Notes: generated by a model from the sequence alone, not told the origin. DNA of 64,000 nt from Zygaena filipendulae (GCA_907165275.2 OU015650.1:1332001-1396000); one strand, 5' to 3'. Counted from the first letter of the stretch, positions 35,136 to 45,986 are shown. Translations and numbers: made by a program.

Positions 35136-35821
35136 CTAAGACATCCGGTACCAAGGTAGGTATACCACCGAGTCCGGGACCAGTAGCGCATCTCAAATAT
35201 ACATTTATCTCTTTTCTACACTGGACCAAACCAAAGCTATGCCCTTCGCACGACAGAGATGTTCACGTTTTTCCTTGCCGCACCACAAGGAAGTTGCATG
35301 TGGGGTGATTTAGGCCTCGTTCCGCACTTAACGTGTTAAGGCGTGAAAGCGTAACAAACAAACAAATTCACTTGCGCACTTATACGTATAAATATAATAG
35401 TAAGGATGCCGTGAAGGTCTCTACATTTTCAAATTACATTAACTCAACGTTCTTGAAGCACATTAAAATCGCAAGTAAACGACTAGACGTTCATACAATC
35501 GAAATGAGCAAGGTGACGAAAAGGTTTCAACATTACTATTCGACGACACACACGGAAATGTTCTCGAAAAATACGGAAGTGAATTACAATTAGTTAAAAT
35601 ACGAAAGGAGAGCACTGCGGTTTGCGAATCCGAACGCGTTACATTAGTTCACTCCCATACCACGGCGGTATTATACCATCTGAGCCCATACTCAAGTAGT
35701 ACCTGGCTATGAGTTGCGTCACCCAATTGTTTAACGAAAAACGCATGTTAGTCTGTTAGATAATTTTTTTACGAATGTAGTAGGCGTAGGCACAGATATT
35801 ATAATACGCGTAGGTAATCTA

Positions 35822-35910
35822 TACTAGCTGTCCCCCGCAGTTTCACCCACGGTAATTTCCAAAGATTACCCCCTACAACGTCACAAACTCACGATTCCCA
35901 AACTCGATGC
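35822..35910 (+). repeat. Internally deleted TTTCACCCGCG repeat
   Basis: ACTAGCTGTCCCCCGCAGTT and CACCCACGGTAATTTCC are joined directly to AAAGATTACCCCCTACAACG and TCACAAACTCACGATTCCCA, skipping the central section. Confidence 0.6.
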
Positions 35911-36349
35911 TTTCCGATGTCGTGACTCCGAGTGTGATTGACCATCCTCGAAAACAAATTGTACAAATATTTCTGGATTAAATCGTGCACCACTCTAATA
36001 TATCTTTATTAATTATGATGAGTCATTTTGTACCTTGTTCTAGTTATATGCTAAAGTAATGCTAAAGACGAAAAACATTTACGCTAAAAACAAACATTAG
36101 GTATAGAAATAACTTTTGGTACTTTTAAATCGTTTAAAACAAAATTAGCTTATTGCTGTGGTTAACTACGAAATTTTGCTCAATGGCAATCTGACCACGG
36201 CGGGCAGGCGGCGCTCATTATGCTCCGTAGTCCGTGATAACGATTTAGTACTACCTACTTTATATAAATAGGTGTATTTTATTTTCAGCTAGGTACGTAT
36301 AGCTTGTCTAAACTAAAATTACGCGCCCCACTACTCACTTTTAGATGTG

Positions 36350-36410
36350 AAAGAAGAAAGAAAGAAAGAAAGAAAAGGAGTTTATTGGTCCCCACAAAAA
36401 AAAAAATAAG
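36350..36410. repeat. (GAAA)n tract next to a retroposon-like end
   Basis: A (GAAA)n run at 36353-36378 is followed by AGGAGTTTATTGGTCCCCAC and a poly-A. It looks like a tailed retroposon end in reverse orientation. Confidence 0.5.
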
Positions 36411-36837
36411 AGACGGAAAAAATACAAACTTATCAAATATTATATAGATGTGTAAAGATTACATATATAGATGTGCGAGATCACGTATTGATAATATCTC
36501 TTTAATAGTGTGAGTGAGGCGACAGTATTGCGAACTTATAATGAATAGACACACCAGATTTATATGTGTCGTATCTATCGATATTATAACGGTTGTGCGT
36601 GTACGACTGTACGTATACTCAATGGAGAGACGCGTCATTTTAGTTTAGACAAGCTCTACCTACTTATATACCTACATAATTTAAAAAAAATGCTAATTTG
36701 GTTCTCAACGTTCCTCTGCTCAGAAAATAAACCCACAGGAGGAAAATTGAGTAACCAATATTATATAGGTACGTACTATTTATAGTAATCTTAAACGATG
36801 AGCAGCTCGTTTCGTTTGCTTTAATGATAATTGGGAT

Positions 36838-37165
36838 GTGGACTATAGGTACTTTTGAAAATCAAAATTCTAATTAGTCCGTCAGTTAGAAAATAAAAAA
36901 ACAATAGACACGTATTTTTTACTTTTACAAATAAATTAAAATACACAGATATAAAGCGCATTAAAGTTTAGGGTGAGGCGATCGTGACGTCACTAACCGC
37001 TAAAACCGCCATACAAACTGTCAGAATAGTGACGTCACGCGAAATTTCAACTCAATATATCGCCGTTATTTTTTGATTACGTAAAAAAATAAAAAATACG
37101 TGTCCAATATTTTTTAGTAATCTACAAGATGGACTAAAAAATAAAAATTAGTCAACATGCCCATT
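36838..37165 (+). mobile_element. MITE-A copy 6
   Basis: Both palindromes are intact (about 36985 and 37030). Its core (TAAAACCGCCATACAAACTG, TCAGAATAGTGACGTCACG) matches copy 5. It begins CTTTTGAAAATCAAAATTCT and ends AGTCAACATGCCCA. Confidence 0.85.
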
Positions 37166-37544
37166 ATTTAACAAAAACTAAATCTAAGAATCTAAATTCT
37201 TTTCTTCTCTAAAAATACGTATAGATAGACTTGATATTTCTCCCGGCCATTATGTTTGATATTAGGTAAATAGGTACCTGCTTTGTTTGCATTATTTCCC
37301 CATAACTTGCAAGTTTTGTAATTTATTTCAATTATATCCGGTAATAAATTTTGTAACATCCCAAACTACATAGTAAAGAACAAAGGATTTAGAAGATCAA
37401 ACTTTGAAAGTTATTATACCCAAATATTATAATATGTATTATGTTTGATCTCTTAATGGATAATATCTTGACTCTTCATTGAAGGTTAATTAAGGCAACG
37501 AGTAATGTTAGCACATAATTATATTATATCAAAAACTGACTTGT

Positions 37545-37700
37545 CTTCCTGCGATTTCACCCGCGTCAGTTTTGGTATTCCTGCGGGGATGCCGGGATAA
37601 AAGTACCCTTTGTCCTTTTCTGTACCCCTGACAACATGTACGTAAACTGATCAGTTAGGTAGCTAAAGCGTGAAAGCGTAATAAACAAAAACATTTATAG
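37545..37700 (+). repeat. TTTCACCCGCG repeat
   Basis: CCTGCGATTTCACCCGCG, GCCGGGATAAAAGTACCCTT, TGTCCTTTTCTGTACCCCTG and GCGTGAAAGCGTAATAAACA are in order, with a deletion between the last two. Confidence 0.65.
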
Positions 37701-37751
37701 AATTAAGGATTAAAAATCTTAGTAATTAATCAACAAGATATTATACTTAAT

Positions 37752-37960
37752 TAGCTGTCCCGCGCGGTTTCACCCGCGATAATTTCGGAGCTTGGCATTG
37801 TTCCATACAAACTTTGCTCCCCCTTTTCACTCCCCTTAGGAGTACAATTTCGGAATATCCTTTCTCGCCGGGTGCGTCATACAAAGAACACACGCTCCAA
37901 GTTTCAAGTCTCTACGATCAGCGGTTTTGGCTGAGCGTTGATCCGTCAGTCATTCAGGAC
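37752..37960 (+). repeat. TTTCACCCGCG repeat, second subfamily
   Basis: Starts AGCTGTCCCGCGCGGTTTCA and holds CATACAAACTTTGCTCCCCC, TCATACAAAGAACACACGCT, CAAGTCTCTACGATCAGCGG and CGTTGATCCGTCAGTCATTC. It is the best preserved member of this subfamily here. Confidence 0.7.
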
Positions 37961-38199
37961 AAAGCATTTTATGTAGATATAATAAGTGTGTACACATTCC
38001 GATAGATTTTCCTGGTAGGATCTCATTGACAGCGCCTGCAAATGCCATAATTATTATACCTACGTGAATAAATAAGAAGCAAAGCCAACTCGTGAGTAGT
38101 ATACTAATATTGTTTCCCGAACGTGTTGGTACGAAATAGTTCATCACTAGCATGCTAATTAGGTAAAGAATTTATAAAACAATTTGCTGTCAGCTTTGT

Positions 38200-38735
38200 T
38201 GTTTGTTTATAATAGGAAGCTAAAGTGATCCTGAGTGACAAAGGGTACTTTTTATCCCGGAATTCCCGCGGGAACTCCGAAATTACCGCAGGTGAAACCG
38301 TGGGGGTCAGCTAGTTAATCATAAAGAGCAAAAGTTTGTGAGTTTGTGAATTGTGAGCGTGTGAGTTTGTTTGTCACGTCGCGTTGTAGGGGGTAATCTC
38401 TGGATCTACTGAACCGATTTTGAAAATTCCTTTCACTTATAGGAAGCTACGGTAGTCCTTAGTGACATAGGGACATACTTTTTATCCCGGAATTCCCGCG
38501 GAAACTTGGTAATTACTTCGGGGACAGCTAGTAATATTATAAAGAGGGAAGTTTGTGAGTTTGTGAGGTTGTAGGGGTTGTAATTTCTAGATCTACTGAA
38601 CCGATTTTGGAAATTATTTCACCAATAGAATGTTAAATTTTCCCTGAGTGACATAGGCTATATTGTAACCCGGAATTCCCACAGAAACTCTGAAATTACC
38701 ACGGGTGGAACCGCGGGGCACAGCTAGTAAATAAT
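38200..38735 (-). repeat. Three head-to-tail TTTCACCCGCG repeats
   Basis: Three reverse copies end in GGTGAAACCGTGGGGGTCAG (near 38310), TACTTCGGGGACAGCTAGTA (near 38520) and GGTGGAACCGCGGGGCACAG (near 38715). Each is preceded by a GGAATTCCC segment and the second and third by TTGTGAGTTTGTGA-like starts. The spacing is about 200 bp. Confidence 0.75.
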
Positions 38736-40657
38736 AAGTTTGCAAGCTGCCAGTATTGTAGCCTATTCATTAACGATACACACATAAAAGATAGAGACAT
38801 ACACATAGACACAATTTTATTTGGCATCACAAAATTTCTTAAAACATGGATCGAAACAGTTCGAAAATTATGATTGCGGAATCAGGAAATCTACCTTATC
38901 TTCTAAGTTTGATTGAATAACTTCTGTGTTGTATACTCGAGTTGCAAGCACTTTTCGATCTCGATTAGCGTCAGCATTTGGGTCAGCTGCATTATCTGAT
39001 TTAGATGTGATTTATGTAATTTTAAGCATTAAAAATGCTTATTTTCCTACTGCACCAGCATGTTCCAACTTATCGTTATAATCAGAGCATCACTGCTCTA
39101 TTCGTTTCCTCCACGAAGCCCACATTGCGTAAGCAACATACAAACTCACATATTATGCTACTGATAATATTGTGGAACTCTATGCTCATACGTATAAGAC
39201 TTATTTTTTATTGTTCTTCTATAGTCTAGGTTGCAACAAAGTGTTTTTTATGTTGTAAATTGCGTATGATTATTACGTTTCGTGACACTTCGCACAGTGA
39301 TACGGCATTGTTCTTTGTTTTTGACAAAACATCGTTAAATAGTATCGCGTTAATTTCGCGTTATTATTGTTCAGTGTTCATTAAACATCTACATGTTGTA
39401 CAGAAATAGTTACGCAGATAAAAAATTACATTGATTGAAACATATGCTTGCACATTATTATATGAGCCTAGCTATACTGACTATAAAACAGTAGAAGTTT
39501 CCGAAACGTCAGTTACTGTTTGTGTAACCTAACTATTTACCGTCAACACAATTAAATTCACTGTCAGAAACCTAAAATTCTGTCCTTACTTTTATTGTCA
39601 GTAGGCTGAAATAGTATTGTGCAAACAGTTTTATTTATTTATTTATTAGATATACAAAACAGTTTAAAATCGTCAAAAAACTATAGGGAAGCACATTTTA
39701 CTTATGTCTTCTTTTCTTTCACTGTGTACCTACTGTTTTATCTTATTCCTTAACTTCAAATCTACATCCACCTTCAGTGAAATTGCGCTGTTTTCCACAG
39801 AGGTGATTAGAAATAGGTGGCAAAAATCATGCAAAAGCCTACTCGTAACTTGATTATATCTATCGAACATGATTACAATTACTATGTGTACGAACTTAGG
39901 AAGAACTGTTCCAATCGACGGAAGTGAACTCTTACGTCATTTAGGAAACAAATGTCAAATATAAATAGATACCACAGATTATCTAGGTGCATTGCATAGG
40001 TAGATACTCAAGTGAAATCCTACACTCGAACAATGGTGGATCGAAAAAAAAGTAAAAACGAAGGCTTTTGTCTCACAAGCTTATAGCACACTTATAGTAT
40101 GCTCTACATGCGATTTGAAACTTGCTGTCATTATAAAACACGCATAATGCGTGTCGCAGCCGGTGTTCACGGGCTACCTATTCTGTGAACAAGAAGGGGG
40201 CTTTTTTTATATTTCTACAAAAACCTGGGGGACGAGCGCGCTATTTTCAAAGGATATTACCAAAACTTTCTTCCATTTTTCACCACATCTTTCCCTTTCT
40301 ATTTGATTCAATCTTCGTTCCGTTGTTTCTTTGGATGATTGGAATTTGGAAGTAACGTTTATTTATTTTTGACGTAATCTACAACTTAGTAGGTTTCGGA
40401 TGGTCCGAGTGAAGTTTACTTAGTTATACTTTTGATATAATCAGACACAGTATAGTGGCGTCTCACTGCAAGTTCACTGCGTGACTTCTGATGGAGCTCA
40501 CAGAATAACAGCCTGAGATGCGCAGGGCCCGCCTTCCATCTGCTGGTGACATCATGCAGTTGATTGAATCTAGTAAAGTCGTAACAATTTTACGAACCGT
40601 GATACCGTTTGGAGACAGAACCATAGAATAGACGTAAGTACTTATAGAATTTTTTAC
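38736..40657. other. No recognisable gene
   Basis: AT-rich, with a (TTTA)n tract at 39633-39650 that may be a retroposon tail. At 40463-40693 a 76-codon minus frame (containing CMMSPADGRRALRISGCYSV) has no supported splice sites or family. Confidence 0.35.
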
Positions 40658-40978
40658 GTTAATGAATTGACCAAAAATCTGATACACCCCCATTTAAAAT
40701 ATATATTGTGTCAAAAAAAATTAATAGTCTAAAAGTTATTCAACATTAGTTTGGAGGTGACCTATCTAAGAAATTTCAAGCGCTACGCCCGCGCCTATAC
40801 GTGTCAATGGCCCATTCGAAATCTTGCTGCGAGCGGCGTATACGCCAAATATTGTGTTATAATTTTTAGACATGGGCTAGTAAAAAAAACATATATAACC
40901 TATGTTTTAATATGTTGCGATCGATTCGGAAGTCGATTCTAAACAAACTACTTTCTATTTTTCCGTCAATTCATTAAA
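40658..40978. mobile_element. MITE-D copy
   Basis: GTTAATGAATTGAC at the left and GTCAATTCATTAA at the right are inverted ends. The interior is collinear with 10925-11270. Confidence 0.7.
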
Positions 40979-41059
40979 ACTTTGTATAGTTGTACTAAAT
41001 ACTAATGTACAGATGGGCAATTCAGCTCAAACCGCCCCTGCGTCTTTATAATATGTACC

Positions 41060-41175
41060 TATTATATCCATTTCCGTGGTAATTCCGGCATAAAAAACCC
41101 CTGACAACGTGTATGTAAAATTTCATGAAAGCGCAACAAACAAACGCACTTTCGCATCAATATTGCAATATTAAT
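41060..41175 (+). repeat. Truncated TTTCACCCGCG repeat
   Basis: TTCCGTGGTAATTCCGGCAT, CCCCTGACAACGTGTATGTA and GCGCAACAAACAAACGCACT remain; the CG-rich start is missing. Confidence 0.5.
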
Positions 41176-41532
41176 TAGACATTATAGAGATAAGGCCTGA
41201 TAAGGGATCCACGCCCTAAGATATATCTACGTCACTACCTTGGATGCTTTCTGAGTAGGTACCTACCCATTCTACAGAAAACAAGTACATATAGGTACCT
41301 ACTGCAGTCGGTGCCTCGACTAGGTAGTAGTTTTAGATTCTACATGTTTACCTACTTACTTACATAAACGTACGTTCTATTTGTTCCAATACAATAAAGG
41401 TAAGCAAGTGCTAAAATAAGACGTGACTTTCGTCATATGTCCTCCTTTATACATTTAAGAATATACACATTACTAGGTACAAGATAAAGTCAGCTTCTCC
41501 TTTTAATACATAGATATCCATTATATCATTAA

Positions 41533-41581
41533 CAAAGACATTCTATAAAATATAAATGATATATTTTATAGAGTGTCTTTG
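41533..41581. repeat. Near-perfect 22-bp hairpin
   Basis: CAAAGACATTCTATAAAATA (then TA) pairs with its inverse ending at 41581, with one difference that would be a G-U pair in RNA on one strand. The loop is about five bases. ATCATT occurs just outside both arms and may be a target duplication. Confidence 0.6.
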
Positions 41582-41999
41582 ATCATTGACTAGCTTTTGG
41601 TAATAGGTACCTACGCGCTACGTAGGTACTAGGTACCTTTTATCAGATAATCAGAGTTTTAGAATTTCGAATCCTTTCTGAAACTACCTCGAGAGTCGAG
41701 AGAACTTCCTTTATTCCGTGACAAAAAGTAGATTCCATTCTTTGTTTTGGCCCAAAACTTGAGCTATCAACATGCTATAGCGATGTACCTTGACCTCTAG
41801 GATGCGGGTCTAATACCGTTTCTATTTTTTGCTAATAAGTACTATGTAAGTACCACTCACTACCTATATGCAAAATCATTGAACTGCAAAATGGTCAATA
41901 CTCTTCTAATAGTACCTATCTAATATTATTTTTTTGTACAAGCAACCTACTATTTCGAGTCTAAAGTTTAGACAGATTTATCTGATAAGATGATTTCTA

Positions 42000-42464
42000 A
42001 TGCTACTGCTCCACCTGCGTTAACGTTAACGTTGATGTTAATGTCCAACTACGCGTTAATTAAGGCATTAAAAGACGTGTTGGCTACATTTAGTTAGCAA
42101 CTTGCCGTTAAGCGTTAATTTCTAGTGAAATAACGAGTTAACACAAAATGGAGGTCGAAGCTTCAAACAGCTGTTTTTTTTTGCAATGGAGGTAGAAGCA
42201 GCTGCAATTTTAGATCATTCCTTTGTCGTATTTTTATTGTTCCCGTCAAAACAAAGTAAATACGGTCTTGCTCAGCGCGTGCGCCACGCAGAATGTATCC
42301 AACACCGCTTAGTGTATAAATAACGCGCTAAAACCCTTTGATGTGTCCAAACGTTTAACGTCATTAGTAATGCCGTTAGTAAGTTAACCCGTGTTAACCC
42401 GTGGCCACATCTACGTAATGCCCGCACTAATTTACGCGTTAACACGCAAGTGTAGCAGTAGCAT
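42000..42464. mobile_element. MITE rich in CGTTAA motifs
   Basis: ATGCTACTGCTCCACCTGCG at the left and its inverse CAAGTGTAGCAGTAGCAT at the right form ends of about 28 bp with a few differences. The interior repeats CGTTAA or GTTAAC many times on both sides (42019-42060, 42112-42140, 42355-42445), the pattern of subterminal transposase-binding repeats. No transposase is encoded. Confidence 0.65.
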
Positions 42465-42799
42465 AACACAAATGAGAACAATAATAAGTTTGGGAAAACC
42501 GTACCATAAAGGTAAAAAAAACATGACAGTTTACACATGCAACGCAAAATTACCTACCTAAAGAAGATAAATTTCTAACAGGGTGGCATTATCAGTTATA
42601 TTTATCTTACGATAAAGTTCACACTGCTTATTCCTCAAAACAATATCATATCCTAATCTCGAAGTGTTGATTTTGTTTTTACGAGATTAAAATAAAAATA
42701 GGTACGCACATATTTTACTAGCTCTCGAAATAGCGAGGGATTACCAACTTCACAATATTACGTGAGGTCGGAATGGCTACGTGTACCTACCTACTATGT

Positions 42800-43012
42800 C
42801 ACTACATATTATAAAACAAAATCCCCCGCCTTGTCAGTCTGTTCGCGATAAACTCTAAACTACCGAACGGGTTTTCATGCAGTTTTCACCAACAGATAGA
42901 GTGACTCATGACTACACGTTGTCAGGGGTACAGAAAAGGACATACTTAGGGTAATTTTTGTCCCGGAATTTCCGCGGAAGCTCCAAATCAACGCGGGGAG
43001 CAGCTAGTTTAT
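42800..43012 (-). repeat. TTTCACCCGCG-family repeat
   Basis: Contains CTGTTCGCGATAAACTCTAA, CATGCAGTTTTCACCAACAG, AAAAGGACATACTTAGGGTA and GGAATTTCCGCGGAAGCTCC, and ends GGGGAGCAGCTAGTTTATTA. Confidence 0.65.
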
Positions 43013-43299
43013 TATAAGAATAAGAATAATGTGAATTTGTTTGTTTGTTACGCTTTCAAGTCTTAACTACTCACCTGCGACCTTAGCCGAATTGAAATTC
43101 TATAATAATATTTATTTCAGAAGTCCATATTTAAGAATATTAATACCCATGAATTAATTATTTATTTCATGATTTATTAATTATTTTCTATAATAGTTAA
43201 CGCATAGAAAACTAAGTAACGGAATCGTCATGTCACGTGATCACGTAAAATCAGCCAATCAAAGGTTAGGTTTAGATTGGCAACTTGGCTATGGGGGCT

Positions 43300-43425
43300 G
43301 ATCGTGAACATTCGCATACCTACACATTTTGCGGGAGGTACAGAAAAGGGTACCTATTTTTTATCCCTGAATTCCCGCGGGAACTATGAAATTTACGCAG
43401 GTAAAAACGCGGGGCACAGTTAGTT
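43300..43425 (-). repeat. Truncated TTTCACCCGCG repeat
   Basis: ACATTCGCATACCTACACAT, TTTTATCCCTGAATTCCCG and AAAACGCGGGGCACAGTTAG are present in order. Confidence 0.6.
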
Positions 43426-43551
43426 GATAATCTAAAATAACAGCTCTTTCTGACAGAATACCGAAATGCAAGTGGATTAAAAAGCGTGGCAATATCTATA
43501 GTGTCCTAGTGTTTCTAATAATACCTAATAATAATAATAAAAATAATTCAC

Positions 43552-43771
43552 TTATGACCATAACACGGCGCGTTAAGATGCCACAAAAATTGTCTTTCCC
43601 TGGTAATCAAAGAAGTTTTACTCCAAAAAAATACATTTACATCGTTATGTTATGGCATACAGAATAAAAATTTCTAATATTTTGATATCCAGAACGTTTG
43701 GGATTGCGTTTTTGGGACGCGCGTTATGGGCGAGAAATGTTATTGGGCATAGAGAATAAGGGCCCTGGTCT
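43552..43771. mobile_element. TE-F copy, left end lost
   Basis: ACGCGCGTTATGGGCGAGAA, ATGTTATTGGGCATAGAGAA and TAAGGGCCCTGG match the right half of 46251-46474; the left part matches more weakly. Confidence 0.5.
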
Positions 43772-43838
43772 ACTTGATCTTGACTTGATCTCACACTAAG
43801 CTATGAGCTTGTGCCATGGAAACCAAGCAAACGTGCAG
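43771..43838. mobile_element. MITE-B single-arm fragment
   Basis: TACTTGATCTTGACTTGATC, CACACTAAGCTATGAGCTTG and CATGGAAACCAAGCAAACGT correspond to the right arm of 8319-8463. Confidence 0.6.
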
Positions 43839-44317
43839 GTAACTGGTATAAGATGTGTCGATCCGACAGCAAGCGAAACTTTCCTGTCTAACGCGAGAAT
43901 CTTGATTGCCCTCGCACTTCCACCTTCCGCATATGGAGTATGGAGCTCGCTCAGCTTACACAGCCTCAATCAATATCCGAACGGAAATAAACGGAGACGG
44001 ATGGCGTAAATCTTAGCTCTGTGGAGTTCATTGCGTTGCACCTTTAAACGAATATAATATGCGCAAGGTACCTAATTAAGCAAAACATCTTTATTTATTT
44101 ATTTTTAATAAATCCAACGTGATCAAGCACAGATTAACGTATTTAGATACCTACACTAAAAACATGCATTTTGAAAATCTCACATGAGATCACCCATGCC
44201 CCCTTCAATCTAAAGGGTTCAAGCCAATCTCACCAGAAAAGAAATAGGGATCTAAAATCTCCAAAATTGCTTTAAGTAATTAATGGTCGGACAACTTGTG
44301 GTATGCAAAATTTAATA

Positions 44318-44455
44318 TAATTTCACCCGCGGTAATTTTTTGTACCCCTGAAAACGTGTATGCAAAATTTCATGATGATCGGTTGAGCCGTTTACAAACA
44401 CGTAAACAACAACGTAAACAAACTCACTTTTGCATTTATAATAGTAAGGATTTTA
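44318..44455 (+). repeat. Internally deleted TTTCACCCGCG repeat
   Basis: TTTCACCCGCGGTAATTTTT is followed directly by TGTACCCCTGAAAACGTGTA, GATGATCGGTTGAGCCGTTT and CATTTATAATAGTAAGGAT. Confidence 0.65.
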
Positions 44456-44594
44456 TAAAACCTGCGCCATTTGAAAAGATTTGCTATAGTATTAGGTACA
44501 ACAACCAGCCAAAGGTACAACAACCAGCCAAACAATATTTTTTAAGTTTAGTTTGCAATGAATTTGTTTGTGATTCTGTTATATTGTTTGTAAA

Positions 44595-44626
44595 CCTTGT
44601 GTGTGTCTGTTGCGTAATAAAAATTA
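44595..44626 (+). repeat. Retroposon 3' end leading into the second TTCTA array
   Basis: CCTTGTGTGTGTCTGTTGCG then TAATAAAAATTATTC matches 27355-27390 with only a couple of differences. Confidence 0.7.
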
Positions 44627-44909
44627 TTCTATTCTATTCTGTTCTGTTCTGTTCTGTTCGATTCTATTCTATTCTATTCTATTCTATTCTATTCTATTCT
44701 ATTCTATTCTATTCTATTCTATTCTATTCTATTCTATTCTATTCTATTCTATTCTATTCTATTCTATTCTATTCTATTCTATTCTATTCTATTCTATTCT
44801 ATTCTATTCTATTCTATTCTATTCTATTCTATTCTATTCTATTCTATTCTATTCTATTCTATTCTATTCTATTCTATTCTATTCTATTCTATTCTATTCT
44901 ATTCTATTT
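44627..44909. repeat. (TTCTA)n array, about 56 units, with a TTCTG block
   Basis: About 285 bp of the same unit as 27389-28769. Four TTCTG units and one TTCGA unit sit at 44639-44663, close to the retroposon-like flank; the rest is uniform. The long ILFYS frames over it are not genes. Confidence 0.95.
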
Positions 44910-45479
44910 GGTAGGTAGATAATATATCCTAGCTACCTTAGATTATTTAATCACCATACATAAAATAGGTCCATGAAATACATTACTGTAAGCCTGTAAA
45001 CTCCGTACCTAGTAGGTACCTACATTTTTAGACAGTCAACTTTTTAACAACGGCAAACTATTGCTGAAAGCTCTTCCAAATAAGTACGAAACGTAGCAAC
45101 TAGAAACTGTTATGGAAATGCAAATGTTCTATCCATGGTGTAGACATTAAAAATATAATATAGTTGACCTTACGAAAGCAGTCCGTAAGTTCAGAATCAC
45201 ATTCAATTACAGATGTGGTATTATAGAGAATGATACTCCTATACAATATCTTGTTGAAGATTTGTCCCATAACAAATTTTATAGGAATGTTTTTTTTAAA
45301 AGCTCAAGATATTGCTCCGTTTATAATGTGTGTGTTGAAAATCTCAACCACGAAAAGTGTCCATTCTCATTCTCATCCACAAACTACTTAGAGAAGACGG
45401 ACATCTCCCCTACATTCGTTTTGGTCCTTATACTAACTATTATGTTCTCATCCAAAAAAATAAAATACATTCATCTATA

Positions 45480-45665
45480 GGTACTAATATAATATTATAA
45501 AAGTATGTGAGGTTGTAGGGAGTAAACTCTGGATCTACTGAACCGATTTTGAACATTCTTTTACCAATAGAAAGCCACGGTTTTTGTGAGTATCATAGGC
45601 TATACTGTAACTCGGAATTCCCGGGGGAACTCCGAAATTACCGCGGGTCAAACCGCGGGGAACCG
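45480..45665 (-). repeat. TTTCACCCGCG repeat
   Basis: TTGTAGGGAGTAAACTCTGG, ATCTACTGAACCGATTTTGA, AACTCGGAATTCCCGGGGGA and GTCAAACCGCGGGGAACCGC are in family order. Confidence 0.7.
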
Positions 45666-45714
45666 CTTGCCGTATCCATAACACTAATTGTAACTTTGTA
45701 AGGTTTCATAGATG

Positions 45715-45830
45715 CGGAAGAGGCGGCACATTTACGGCGCGCGCACACTTCGACTTCCGGCCCCCCGCCCCCCGCCCGCCGCCCGCGCACAGGCAGCGCA
45801 CGCGCCACTTCCCTTACGAGGAGTGGCGGA
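45715..45830. other. GC-rich patch of unknown role
   Basis: A short stretch with CCCCCCGCCCCCCGCCCGCC stands out from AT-rich flanks. On the minus strand GGAACGACTTCCGCCACTCC followed by TCGTAAGG resembles an exon end with a donor, but the frame that would give VAIHQWNDFRHSS has a stop just upstream and no acceptor. It could be exon edge, promoter or repeat. Confidence 0.3.
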
Positions 45831-45986
45831 AGTCGTTCCACTGATGTATGGCTACGTATCATGGTCTCCTTTCGCATGCAATCGCATAGGATTAGGAAAG
45901 CAACTTTAATGAGTACTTATTACTACTTACTCTATTGCCTGCTGACTACATGGTTCGTTAATTATATTCTTAGGTGGGTATACTTA

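Larger units (their letters stand above)
34080..35339 (-). mobile_element. piggyBac deletion derivative with TTAA target duplication
   Basis: TTAA is present on both sides (34080-34083 and 35336-35339). Inside, CACGTTAGCTGCGGCAC at the left and its inverse, GTGCGGAACGAGG-like with CACTTAACGTG, at the right form imperfect ends. It holds only the transposase C-terminal coding region (34614-34963, minus) plus several copies of a 13-bp end motif. At 1.26 kb it is about half the size of an autonomous element. It sits within an older TTTCACCCGCG repeat, as the split shows. Confidence 0.85.
33960..35405 (+). repeat. TTTCACCCGCG repeat split by a piggyBac element
   Basis: Left of the piggyBac element: CCCGCGGTAATTTCGGAGAT through GATGATCGGTTGAGCCG. 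Right of it the body resumes with GGCGTGAAAGCGTAACAAAC and CACTTGCGCACTTATACG. Joining the two sides at a single TTAA gives the standard body, so the empty site is recoverable. Confidence 0.85.

Noticed and set aside
43803..44009. 68-codon frame after the MITE-B fragment as a host exon
   Set aside because: It starts inside the MITE-B arm, has no splice-bounded limits and matches no family that I recognise.
44296..44922. 208-codon frame ending in ILFYS repeats
   Set aside because: The right half is the second TTCTA array and the left half is a TTTCACCCGCG repeat fragment; no gene evidence.
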